A DNA stretch of 45,657 nt from an uncultured Saprospiraceae bacterium (GTDB lineage Bacteria > Bacteroidota > Bacteroidia > Chitinophagales > Saprospiraceae): NCBI GenBank assembly GCA_937950315.1, contig CALFDU010000002.1, forward strand, positions 1 to 45,657, in the 5' to 3' direction. The notes under the pieces are model-generated. The model had not been told where the DNA came from and did no database searches. It was given only the letters and a program-made list of their open reading frames with translations. The position numbers were made by a program, and so were the translations under genes. Numbering within the stretch: position 1 is the stretch's first letter; the number at the start of each line of letters is the position of its first letter. Positions 18,501-28,200 of the stretch are shown piece by piece.

Positions 18501-20803
18501 CAGAACTGTATCAAATAGATTGTGACGATGCTTTTACAGGGCCGATTACTGATGACGATGAATATTATGTCACGCTGTTGTTGAGTAATATCAATTCTGG
18601 TAAAGAAGAATTTTTGGTTGTGCTTGAAGGAGATACTTTGGGCCCATTTATATATGATGAATTGGTAGAGTTTTATGATGTAGATCCGGTTGCTTTGAGT
18701 GAAGTAACGATCACGGTTATAGACTATGAAAATCAGGCATGTTATGAAGAATTCAGTCTTCTCATAAATCCATGTTCGGAATGTATTGAGACTACAACTT
18801 TGGTGCAAGATACCTTGAATCTTAACTGTGTTGCCGATGAAGAAATTGCGGAGGTTGATGTCAGTTTGTCAGGAACTTATGAGTGGATTAATCTGGCCAA
18901 CAATGTCTTTGTTTCGGATGAATTAAATCCTGGGATGGATGAATTGGGCTCATTTGGGATAACGGTTAATCACGATAACTTATGTGTGTCTTCCGATACG
19001 TTGATTGTTATCCAAGAGAATGTATATCCCCAAGCAGATGCAGGGAGTCCTATGGTGATAAATTGCGTTGATACTACTGTTACATTAATAGGAGGAACCA
19101 CCCATCCTGATCATATTTTATATGAGTGGTTTGATGACAGTAATAACTTACTTGCAAGTTCCACGGATGGTGCGTATGTGACTAATCTTGAAGGGAGTTA
19201 TTATCTACAGGTGACGGACACATTATTTAAGTGTGAGTCTCAGTTAAGTGAGGTTTTGATTACGAGAGATGATGAGATTCCTAACTTTACGGTTGATGTT
19301 TTTCCGATAGATACTTTGACTTGTTTTGCAGACGAAATTGAGGCCAATCCGGTTGAGTCAATTATTGGGCATGATGTAGTTTGGAGTTTTGATGGAGAAT
19401 CCTTTGATCAAGATTCTTTGCTGATGACGGAGGTAGGGATTTATACCATGGAGATAACCGATGAAGAAAACGGTTGCGTACAATCTCTCGAATATGAGAT
19501 ATTTAAGAATGCAGACTTCCCAATCATAGACTTAGAATTTCCTGATACATTGAATTGCATCAATGACATTGTTGTGCTAGAGGCAGGTCAGTCTTCTGTT
19601 GAATCGTCTATTACCAATCAGTGGTACGATCCTAATTTTGATGAGTTGGACGGTGAAGAAAATTTGCAGTTGGAAATTTCTTCAGGTGGGATGTATTATC
19701 TTGAATTGAGTAATTCAGAGAATGGTTGTGTAGAAATAGATTCTGTGTTTGTTGTGCTAGACCAATTGTTACCAGAAATTGATGCTGGTGCAAATGATTT
19801 TATCCGATGTTTTGAGGATGTTTATGTACTTGGAGGAGTAATAGATTCTATAAGTAACTTTGACTTCAGTTGGACTGATCAAGCGGGTGGACAAATTGGC
19901 CAAGGTCAGATTTTGGATCCAGAAGTATCAGGGCCGGGGACTTATTATTTTGACGTGACGAATAGGACAAACTATTGTTCTTCGGTTGATTCCATTGTTA
20001 TAGTTGAGGATCCTAATTTGATACATGGTATGGAAGTAGACTCTGATGATCCGTTGTGTTACTTAGATGAAAATGGTTTTATTATAGTGCAAGATGTATA
20101 TACAGAAGGAACCAATGTTCAATACTTTTTTAATGGGCAGAATTCCAATGGGGAAATTATGTTGGAAAATTTGGTGGGAGGAGATTTCTTGGTTGAAGTA
20201 TTGAATGCTGAAGGCTGTACTTATGATACATTAATCACCTTGGTAGATCCGTATGTTTTGACGCTGGATTTGAATGTAGAAGAGAAAGAAATAATAAACT
20301 TGGGTGACTCATTGGCTATCGAAGCTACTACCAATATTTTGCCTGAAAATATTGCCACTATAGAATGGACAAATCCAGAGTCGCATTCGGATCCAGGTAA
20401 TTTGACAACAAGTATATTTCCTTATTCGCATACGTCCTACGAGTTGGTAGTCACAGATGAAAATGGTTGTGTGATTTCTGATGGGCTTTCTGTTTTTGTG
20501 ACAGAAGAAGTGAATTTATATTTCCCAAATATATTTAGTTTGGCTCCTGGTTCTGAAAATCCGGAGTTTATGATTTTAGGTGATCGTCAGGTAGAAACGG
20601 TTACTCTTTTTGAGATCTATGATCGCTGGGGGAATAAGGTTTTTGCTACAGAAAACTTTAGGCCAGGCGAAGACGGATTTGGGTGGAATGGAATGAACAA
20701 TGGTATTGAAGCTGCTGCGGGTGTCTACATCTATAGAGTAGAGGCGACCTTAAAGAATGGAAAAGAGAAATTCTTTGTGGGCGATGTAACCTTGGTCAAG
20801 TAA
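15527..20803 (+). CDS. large surface protein with T9SS type B (gliding motility-associated, CHU_C-like) sorting domain
   Basis: A 1758-residue exported protein. The signal region is residues 1-25 (GILVFVLSFFGVGAYAFS). The body is a string of Ig/PKD-like modules. Three similar ~80-residue modules at nt 15660-16385 each carry an ICSG/VCSG-type cysteine and a NEIL or NEII motif. Two modules with matching GQCLPDTS and EECLPDTA ends follow (nt ~16400-16905). After Cys-paired modules, four ~82-residue modules occupy nt 19033-20010 (NCVDT, TCFADE, NCIND and RCFED). The C-terminus (nt ~20511-20800) is the type B domain: VNLYFPNIFSL, FEIYDRWGNKVF, GWNGMNNG, AAGVYIYRVEAT. That domain targets cargo through T9SS; type B clients depend on SprF-type partners, none of which is here. 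Probably an adhesin or matrix protein. Confidence 0.9.
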   Translation: MKIGQLNMKGILVFVLSFFGVGAYAFSLASDVHVFEDNGPVLELMADVTVCSGSAVELSELPIAETTGAEVEFTYHADIPISEQNEILTNNVVITADDVIYVAADDGTCVTVLEVPIEYVISPILVFPEIIEICSGEEVDISQFVVQDLENTGAPISFHTSNNPTPDNEIIDPFISPQMTTNIYAFAELGVCEYVLPIPIIVKASPDLFVTTEPVICTGLDLNLDDLLITDLNNTGAGWTLHSALPATPQNEILDQIVNYSSSTIIYAVSQSGDCRTELPINVTVTSSLYAGEDVQGFSCEGTGPFDLSTIVTPGANPGTYVPVSANPYFDPITNSVDCDAAPAGSYNFQYIVAANGQCLPDTSLLELVVQGRTNAGQDNTRKICEGISGPVDMGQFLNGASSSGGTWRQLTGPTLNVSNPSMTDFSSIPSDTLIFQYILEGVEECLPDTALITIDVTPAPQLAGSQRRCSDDLNSYTFVFWTEFTNVSVDFGTITTFMDGFQVENIPISQGINITLVNEDNCSNTIHVNPPDCDCAFVPLPLLINNVSVCQGEPVPTMNVGLEPGIAANWYSESEDGDLLFENGVSFNPSINTPGHYSYWVEVYNISDPDCVNESRVEVTLDIWPYPSVNKIDAFGCVTDNIASFNFDDVASANDPTGTLIYNFYATEADAMNQTNPLPTEFQADINALGSLYATVEFGGECQTIAEVELQTSPNPDVTFGVINITCDVETGGAFVTNNDPSQDITFSYNYQDFTSNPLQEGLFGGNAFLQAQNQFGCIVGEWVFIETQTGIAIESQGLVCDGNGTPSDATDDFQVMTFNISSSTGSAMFEAIDNVSGNSFGLFPYGVDNDIIIPVNGDWVVMEFIDQEDMLCSTSLTLGFLETCSTQCGITEVSIVGSECSDNGTPANPFDDQFFLDVEVLAVNASDGWVLDGELQFTGDYTNTQRIGPFDIEDHEGILIFQDNASSDCFFELQFDVPRPCSNACGFSSAELYQIDCDDAFTGPITDDDEYYVTLLLSNINSGKEEFLVVLEGDTLGPFIYDELVEFYDVDPVALSEVTITVIDYENQACYEEFSLLINPCSECIETTTLVQDTLNLNCVADEEIAEVDVSLSGTYEWINLANNVFVSDELNPGMDELGSFGITVNHDNLCVSSDTLIVIQENVYPQADAGSPMVINCVDTTVTLIGGTTHPDHILYEWFDDSNNLLASSTDGAYVTNLEGSYYLQVTDTLFKCESQLSEVLITRDDEIPNFTVDVFPIDTLTCFADEIEANPVESIIGHDVVWSFDGESFDQDSLLMTEVGIYTMEITDEENGCVQSLEYEIFKNADFPIIDLEFPDTLNCINDIVVLEAGQSSVESSITNQWYDPNFDELDGEENLQLEISSGGMYYLELSNSENGCVEIDSVFVVLDQLLPEIDAGANDFIRCFEDVYVLGGVIDSISNFDFSWTDQAGGQIGQGQILDPEVSGPGTYYFDVTNRTNYCSSVDSIVIVEDPNLIHGMEVDSDDPLCYLDENGFIIVQDVYTEGTNVQYFFNGQNSNGEIMLENLVGGDFLVEVLNAEGCTYDTLITLVDPYVLTLDLNVEEKEIINLGDSLAIEATTNILPENIATIEWTNPESHSDPGNLTTSIFPYSHTSYELVVTDENGCVISDGLSVFVTEEVNLYFPNIFSLAPGSENPEFMILGDRQVETVTLFEIYDRWGNKVFATENFRPGEDGFGWNGMNNGIEAAAGVYIYRVEATLKNGKEKFFVGDVTLVK

Positions 20804-21003
20804 CTGATGTATGCACATTTGCGGAAGCATAAAAAAACTACCTAATTGAGAAATACGTTTACTTTAGGCCTTGTAAATTACTCTCAATGGTATTTCTTGT
20901 CCGTTTATATTTTTATTGCACAAATCCATCGAATTTAAATTCAATTCTTTCAAATTAATTTTTACTTTAGGAATCAGTAATGTTTATTTAAAAAACAACT
21001 AGT

Positions 21004-21660
21004 GTGATTCGTAATTTAATAGTTGCTGCATTTGTAATAGGAGGGTTTGGATTTATTTTATTTCAGATTTTTCAATTTTTCTTTTCGGTGGGAGGATCTC
21101 GAACACGCATTGAAAAAGATAAGAAAGAATTGAAGCTGCTTTCAGGAGCTCTTGTTGACGAACTTGTCCCAATTAATGAGGATGAGCTTGCCTTGTTATC
21201 GTCTAAGTTGGAATCTCAACGTGTTACAAAAGGAATGTACTATACAGAAAAGGGAGTGCTTAATTCTATTTATGAAGAGCCAATGCTTACCTATGGTTAT
21301 CGAAATTATGGATCTGGTAAGTCTGTGCTTGTAGCCAATACACACGAGAGTCAATTTGAATTCGTTGAGCGTGGTGACGGTGTGGAGATGAAGGTAAACG
21401 GTTATTTACATGGAGTCATAACTGGGGCAGGAACCTTGGTAGGTGTCGACGGAGAGCGAATAGCTAATATTGTTGATGATCCAAGGTCTGATTATCAAGC
21501 AATTACTATTCGTGAACGTAAGGTAGCTGAGCTATTGAATCCGGAATCACAGGATATTACAAATAATTCTAGAGCATTTCTTGAACTAAAGCCACTTGAT
21601 GAGGTAGAGCAGAATATTTTGCTAGGAGTGATGATTTACAATAGTTTAATTAAGGCATAA
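21004..21660 (+). CDS. hypothetical membrane-anchored protein
   Basis: A 218-residue protein of unknown function. The start is GTG at 21004, which begins directly with a hydrophobic helix (residues 4-27, LIVAAFVIGGFGFILFQIFQ). No signal-peptidase site is obvious, so a single N-terminal membrane anchor is likely. A short basic, charged stretch (32-46) follows. The remainder, from about residue 70, is beta-rich, with Gly-containing turns (YRNYGSGKSVLV, VNGYLHGVITGAG). I do not recognise the family. It stands between two large surface-protein genes, about 200 bases after one and about 590 before the other, with no visible terminator on either side. Confidence 0.65.
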   Translation: MIRNLIVAAFVIGGFGFILFQIFQFFFSVGGSRTRIEKDKKELKLLSGALVDELVPINEDELALLSSKLESQRVTKGMYYTEKGVLNSIYEEPMLTYGYRNYGSGKSVLVANTHESQFEFVERGDGVEMKVNGYLHGVITGAGTLVGVDGERIANIVDDPRSDYQAITIRERKVAELLNPESQDITNNSRAFLELKPLDEVEQNILLGVMIYNSLIKA

Positions 21661-21866
21661 TCCTTTCAATTCGAGGGAAATTATCTTTTTTTACGCGTAG
21701 AACTGTGGAAAATCAGAAAAGATATAAATATCAAATAAATACCGAAGATACTGCAGCTATAATAGGTTAAAAACGCAACTAACTGGTATAGAGTGTATTA
21801 TATATGGCATGAATGTACAAAAATTAATTTTTTTCATGTTTATATTAGTTAATTATATAATATGAT

Positions 21867-21874
21867 TATATTTG
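21867..21874 (+). promoter_or_regulatory. candidate -7 promoter element of giant gene
   Basis: TATATTTG matches TAnnTTTG exactly. A -33 TTTG at the usual spacing is absent (TTAG at 21845-21848 is the nearest). It is the only exact -7 match I found between 21661 and 22250. Confidence 0.4.
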
Positions 21875-21966
21875 TGTTGTGAAAGTTGTAATTATGTCGT
21901 GATGATGCCATAAAACTTGAACAACTAGTAGCCAAAACCTAATGCCTCCCAAAGGCCAAACATCTT

Positions 21967-21999
21967 TAAATCACAGTTTTTTTTAATTTTTGTGATTTA
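21967..21999 (+). repeat. inverted repeat in leader (TAAATCACA/TGTGATTTA)
   Basis: A perfect 9-bp stem (21967-21975 with 21991-21999) encloses a 15-base T-rich loop. No terminal T-tract follows, so it does not look like a terminator. Confidence 0.6.
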
Positions 22000-22039
22000 G
22001 AAGCAGTTTCCCGACTGTCGATTAAGAAAAATATTATTT

Positions 22040-22059
22040 ACTAGTTTGGAAAAACTAGT
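22040..22059 (+). repeat. inverted repeat in leader with GGAA loop (ACTAGTTT/AAACTAGT)
   Basis: A perfect 8-bp stem encloses a GGAA loop, which is of the stable GNRA class if transcribed. ACTAGT also occurs once more upstream at 21923-21928. Confidence 0.6.
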
Positions 22060-22250
22060 GCGTTTCAATCTAAGATTCCCTCAGCCGATTGAACCCACCT
22101 AAACAGTATTGATTTAGAATCAACACAACCCTCGTGCGTTGTCATGTGATTAATAATGGCGAATAATATTCGTTTCGTAAAAATCATTTGATGAAGTCAT
22201 GGTCAGGGCTTGTGTATTGGTTTATGTATTCAAATGAGAAATTTTACAAA

Positions 22251-25200
22251 ATGAGGGAACTACAATTTAACCTTACACTTCAAAAAGTTATCAATGCTAT
22301 ATCCATTACGGCATTGATCTTTCTATCCACCTATTTACAGGCACAAAAAGAATTGTTGCCGAATGCTTCTGTTGCAAGTATTGGTGTAGAGAATAATACT
22401 CTACATTATTATATTGATCAGACAGTTGAAGGTGTTTCGCTAATTAAAAATGAAGTTGAAAAAAAATCAGATGCTTCTCTTCATTTGTTCTCTCATGGGC
22501 AGCCTGGTCAATTATTCATTGAGGGTGATTGGTTGGGAGTCGAAGGTATTGAGCAATGGGTTCATGCTAATTATGAGATTTCATCATTTCAAAATTTAAA
22601 CATTTACGGATGTTCATTTGCATCAGGAGCCAAAGGGGTTCAGGCAGTAAAAAGTCTGGAAGATGCTTTAGGAATTCCTGTAGCAGCATCAAACAACATT
22701 ACTGGTGTAGATGGAGATTGGGAATTAGAGGTTGGTGAGGTAAATGTATCAGTTAGCATACAGAACTATAACTTTAATTTGCAAGATCCTTTGGGTTGTG
22801 ATTGCACTGAATATATCTACATAAATGACCCAGCTGGTAGTGGTCCAGTTTTTAAATTTAGGGTTGAATCAGATAGTACAGTAACTCAGGTTTTTTCAGA
22901 TAATGCTTCAAATACTCCTTTTATTCCGCGCGGAAGCGTTGTAAGCCCTCATGGGCTTACCATTGATCCTTTTGGTAATGTTTATGTTGGAAATCACAAT
23001 ACAGGATCTTCGGCAAATCCAAGAGGAGTGGACGTATTTACTTGTTCTGGTGATTTAAAACAAATGGATATACTTCCCTTTGATGCTAACGATGATGGAG
23101 TCATCACTAATAGTGCTGGAGGAACAGCAGGAGAATACACTAATTCTGGTTATTACAACGGAAGTTTATATCTTAATTCATGGTTCAGGTCAGACTATGC
23201 AGGTGAGCTTGCTTTAGAATATGATCTTTGCTCTGGTGATCTTTTAGGAACATATTATTTCTGCGATAGGGATGCTTTCAATATGAACGATGAGCGTAAT
23301 TGGGGAATGTATTTGGACACCGAAAGAAGAGAGTTGTATAGAAATACGCAAGATGGAATTGTAGTTTTTGACCTTGATATTCCTCCTGGAATGGATAATT
23401 GTCAGGATAGTATAATTATAAAACAAGGCGCAAGAAGCAATAATAATCGTGGAATTACTAGATTGATGGATGGATCTTTTGTGACTAGAGATTCAGACCA
23501 TTTATTTAAATATGCTCCGGATGGGACTCTATTGGCAGGTCCAGTAGACATGAGGACTATCTTGGCGGATGTGGGAACTACAAATGAGGCAGGAAGTAGA
23601 TCATTTGGAGTAGTTGCAAGCATGAATGGTGGTGTTTATGTATCTTCGAGCGGGAGAGAATGTTTATCTCTTTATGATCAGGATCTTAATTATATAAGGG
23701 CAGCTTATATAGTTCCAAATGGATCTAATGCAGCTGCTAAAGCTGTAGCAATATCCAAGGAATGTTGCCCAGTTAATGAAAATTCACAAATTGATATTGT
23801 GTTTTGTGGGACTTCTCCAGAACCAATATATTTAGAAGATCTTATACCTTGTGCAGGAGGTCTTTGCTTAAGTGAAAACCCAACTCCATCTAACTTATTC
23901 AATGTTGAATTTAGAGATTGCGATAATTCATTGGCTGTAATGGATAATTCTATGGGTGCATGTGGTGAATTAAATTTAAGATCAGATGGATTAGGTGATG
24001 CAAATCCTTGCTCAGCATTTGAAATTAATATGAGCCTTGGATCAGTTACTGCACAAATTGATATTACTGAGGTCGGAGAATGCTGTGAAAATAAATCAAC
24101 TATAAAAGCTGATGTTAGAATAATAGGAGCATGTAATAAATCAATTGAGGCATTTATTTTGATTGGAGATCGTCATGTTGGGCAATCACCTGTGCAAGTT
24201 CCTCAGTCCTCTGACATTACATATTCTATAGAAGAAACCATTGAGGCAAACGGAGAATTAGAAACTATCTCCGTAGAGTTTGTTGGTTTAAGTGGAAAAA
24301 CTTGTTCACTTTCAGAAACATTTAGATTACCTGTCTCATGTGATGTTGACTTGGAAGTTTATAAAGATATTGATATCTGGGAACCAAATGTTGGTGACGA
24401 AGTAAAATATACCATACAGGTTACCAATCAAGGGACTGATGGAGCGACTGGAATCATGTTGCAAGATAGTATGCCTGATGCATCCGCGATTACAGACTTG
24501 ACTCTGGTAGGTCCGGCCACGGTGTCAACGGGTCCATCAGCAGGAATGTATGATCCAGGAGTAACACAATCAATTACAGGACCAGGGATATCATATGCGA
24601 TTGATACAATCGCTGCAGGTGATACCATAACCTTGTGTTATACTGCTACGATTGCAGCAGATCAAGCGATCAAAAATTTTGCTTACATAACGGCGCAAGA
24701 TCAAAAAGATATAGATTCATGTTGTTGCGAAGATGATCAAGATTGCGTGTATATTAAGACAGGAAGACCAGATTTAAAGATTGATAAGGTGGCAGATCGT
24801 ACTTCTGTACAGGTAGGTGAAGAATATCAATTTCAGGTTATTATACAGAATAATGGAAGTGCGCCAGACAATAATATTGTAGTGTCTGATGCGGTACCTT
24901 CCGCTTGTGGTACAGTCAATGAAGTAGACGCTACTGATGGTAGTTATAATTCTGCTACCGGGGATTGGACAATTCCAACCTTGGCTCCAGGAGAAATAGC
25001 CTTTTTAAATATTATCGTAGAAGCAGCTGCAGAAGGGTCTTGTACCAACTCAGCAGCAATTACAGGTAGTGATTATTTTACAGATTCAGGAGATCCTTTG
25101 CCTCCTCCTGCGACTGAAGATATTATGATAACTCCGGCACCAAATCCAGCTTTGGATATTGATAAAATAGCTGATAGAGCTAATGCATTGCCAGGAGATC

Positions 25201-28200
25201 AAGTTCAATTTCAAATTTTGGTTCAAAATAATGGACAAGGATCAGATGCCAACGTAGTAATAGAAGATGTGGTTCCATCATGTATGACAATAGTAGAATA
25301 CTCTGCTCAAGACGGTACGGCCGTAGAGGCAGGAGGGACAATCACTTGGACCATTGCTGAGTTATTGCCAGGTGAGTTGGAAGTTTTAAATGTCATTGTT
25401 GAGATGGGGTCTGTCGATGGCGCTTGTGTAAATACAGCACAAATCACTGGCTCTGATTTCTACGATGTTAACCCAGATGTTTTGCCTGCGCCAGTTACTG
25501 AAGATGTAGAGGTTAATTTTAACCCTGCTATTGGATTGGCAAAAAGAGCTACCCATGTGGAGTTATTGGATGATGGTTGTGTAGAAGTTACCTATGAGTT
25601 CAATATTGAAAACTTAGGAAATGTACCCTTGGATGATCTGGAATTGACCGATGATATGGCGACAGCATTTGCTGGATGTACAGGTTATGAGATACATGAA
25701 ATTACAAGTGATGACTTTGTGGTGAATGCAGGATATGATGGCACAGCAGGAACAAATATGTTGGCTGCTGGCAATGATATAGTTGCTAGAGACAAAGGTG
25801 CAGTGCTGGTAACAGTAGAAGCATGCGGATGTCCAAATAGTAATATTGAAAATAGTGCATCGGTGGAAGGAACGTCGTCAAGTGGTGCTGCAGTAAGTGA
25901 TGTGTCAGATAGCGGGAGTGAGCCAGACACAGATGGAGATGGAGTGTCAGATGAAACTGGTGAAAACGATCCAACGATAACAACAATAAGTACAAATCCA
26001 TCTATAGGATTGGCAAAGAGAGCCACACATGTAGAATTATTGGATGATGGTTGTGCAGAAATCACCTATGAGTTCAATGTAGAAAACCTAGGCAATGTAA
26101 CTTTGGATGATCTTGTGTTGACCGATGATATGGCGACAGCCTTTGCTGGATGTACAGGATATGAAATCCATGAGATCACAAGTGATGACTTTGTGGTGAA
26201 CGGGGCATACGACGGTATAGCAGGAACAAACATGTTGGCTGCAGGAAATGACATACCAGTAGGAGACAAAGGTGCTGTACTGGTAACAGTAGAAGCATGT
26301 GGATGTCCAGATGCTGATATTCAGAATAGTGCGATGGTTTCATCCACTGCACCAAATGGCGATACAGCAGATGATATGTCGGATAGCGGAAGTGAGCCAG
26401 ATGCAGATGGAGATGGAGTAGCCAATGAGGCTGGTGAAAACGATCCTACGATAACAACTTTAAGTTCTAATCCATCGATAGGATTGGCAAAGAGAGCCAC
26501 TCATATTGAGTTATTAGACAATGGATGTACAGAAGTTACTTATGAGTTCAATGTAGAGAACTTAGGAAATGTAAACTTGGATGATCTTGTCTTGACAGAT
26601 GATCTGGAGACAGCTTTTGTTGAATGTTCAGGGTATGAAATCCATGAAATCACAAGTGATGACTTTGTGGTGAATGCAGGATATGATGGTACAGCTGGAT
26701 CAAACATGTTGGCTGCTGGAAATGACATTGTTGTGGGTGATAAGGGTGCAGTATTGTTAACAGTAGAGGGATGTGGATGTCCAACTGGCAATATTGCTAA
26801 TACTGCCAATGTTTCATCAACGGCACCAAATGGTGATACTACAGATGATACTTCAGATAGTGGAAGTGAACCAGATCAGGATGGTGATGGAGTCGCCGAT
26901 GAATTTGGAGAAAATGAAATCACCATTATCGCCATAAGCAGCAATCCATCTATAGGGCTGGCAAAAAGAGCTACTCATGTAGAATTATTGGACAACGGCT
27001 GTGCAGAAATTACTTATGAATTTAATGTAGAAAATTTAGGAAATGTTGTTTTGGATGATATTGTCTTAACAGATGACATGGCAACAGCATTTGCTGGATG
27101 TACAGGATATGAAATCCATGAAATCACAAGTGATGACTTTGCAGTTAATCCAGGATATGATGGCACAGCAGGAACAAACATGTTGGCTGCTGGCAATGAT
27201 ATACCTGTCGGAGACAAAAGTGCTGTACTGGTAACAGTAGAAGCATGTGGCTGTCCTGATAGCGATATTCAAAACAGTGCGATGGTTTCATCAACAGCTC
27301 CAAATGGAGATACTGTAGATGATGTATCTGATAGTGGAAGTGAAGTGGATGCTGATGGAGATGGCATAGCAGATGAATTAGATGAAAATGATCCAACAAT
27401 AACAACCATAAGTACTGATCCATCGATAGGATTGGCCAAGAGAGCTACTCATGTTGAGTTACTAGACAATGGATGTACAGAGATTACGTACGAGTTTAAT
27501 GTAGAGAACTTAGGCAATGTAAGCTTGGATGATGTGGTGTTGACAGATGATTTGGCGACAGCCTTTGCTGGATGTACAGGATTTGAAATCCATGAAATCA
27601 CAAGTGATGACTTTGCAGTTAATCCAGGATATGATGGCACAGCAGGAACAAACATGTTGGCTGCTGGCAATGACATACCTGTAGGAGACAAAAGTGCCGT
27701 GCTGGTAACAGTAGAAGCATGTGGTTGTCCTGATAGCGATATCCAAAACAGCGCGATGGTTTCGTCGACTGCACCAAATGGAGCTACAGTGGATGATGTA
27801 TCGGATAGCGGAAGTGAAGTAGATACAGATGGAGATGGAGTAGCGGATGAAGCTGGCGAAAACGATCCAACAATAACAACAATAAGTTCAGATCCATCTA
27901 TAGGGTTGGCAAAAAGAACCACTCATGTAGAGTTGTTGGACAATGGATGTGCAGAAGTTACCTATGAGTTTAATATAGAGAACTTAGGCAATGTAACCTT
28001 GGATGACCTTGTGTTGACTGATGATATGGCGACTGCCTTTGCTGGATGTACAGGATATGAAATCCATGAGATCACAAGTGATGACTTTGTGGTGAATGGC
28101 TCATACGATGGTACAGCTGGGACTAACATGTTGGCTGCTGGTAATGATATACCTGTAGGTGATAAAGGTGCTGTGCTGGTAACAGTAGAAGCATGCGGAT

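Larger units (their letters stand above)
21661..22250 (+). other. long AT-rich intergenic region and probable leader of the giant gene
   Basis: About 590 bases without a credible gene. It contains a -7 promoter-like element at 21867-21874 and three inverted repeats downstream of it: 21967-21999, 22040-22059 and 22109-22123. If that promoter is used, the transcript would carry a leader of roughly 370 bases to ATG 22251. No known riboswitch or RNA family is recognised. Confidence 0.5.

Noticed and set aside
20857-20975. Two copies of TTTACTTTAGG (near 20858 and 20961) considered as promoters of the 21004 gene
   Set aside because: TACTTTAG has a mismatch in the core of the -7 consensus and neither copy has a -33 element at proper spacing; the region is AT-rich enough for chance recurrence.
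22188-22250. Upstream TTG/ATG starts (22188, 22191, 22224) for the giant protein
   Set aside because: They place 9-21 residues ahead of a complete signal peptide that begins at ATG 22251.
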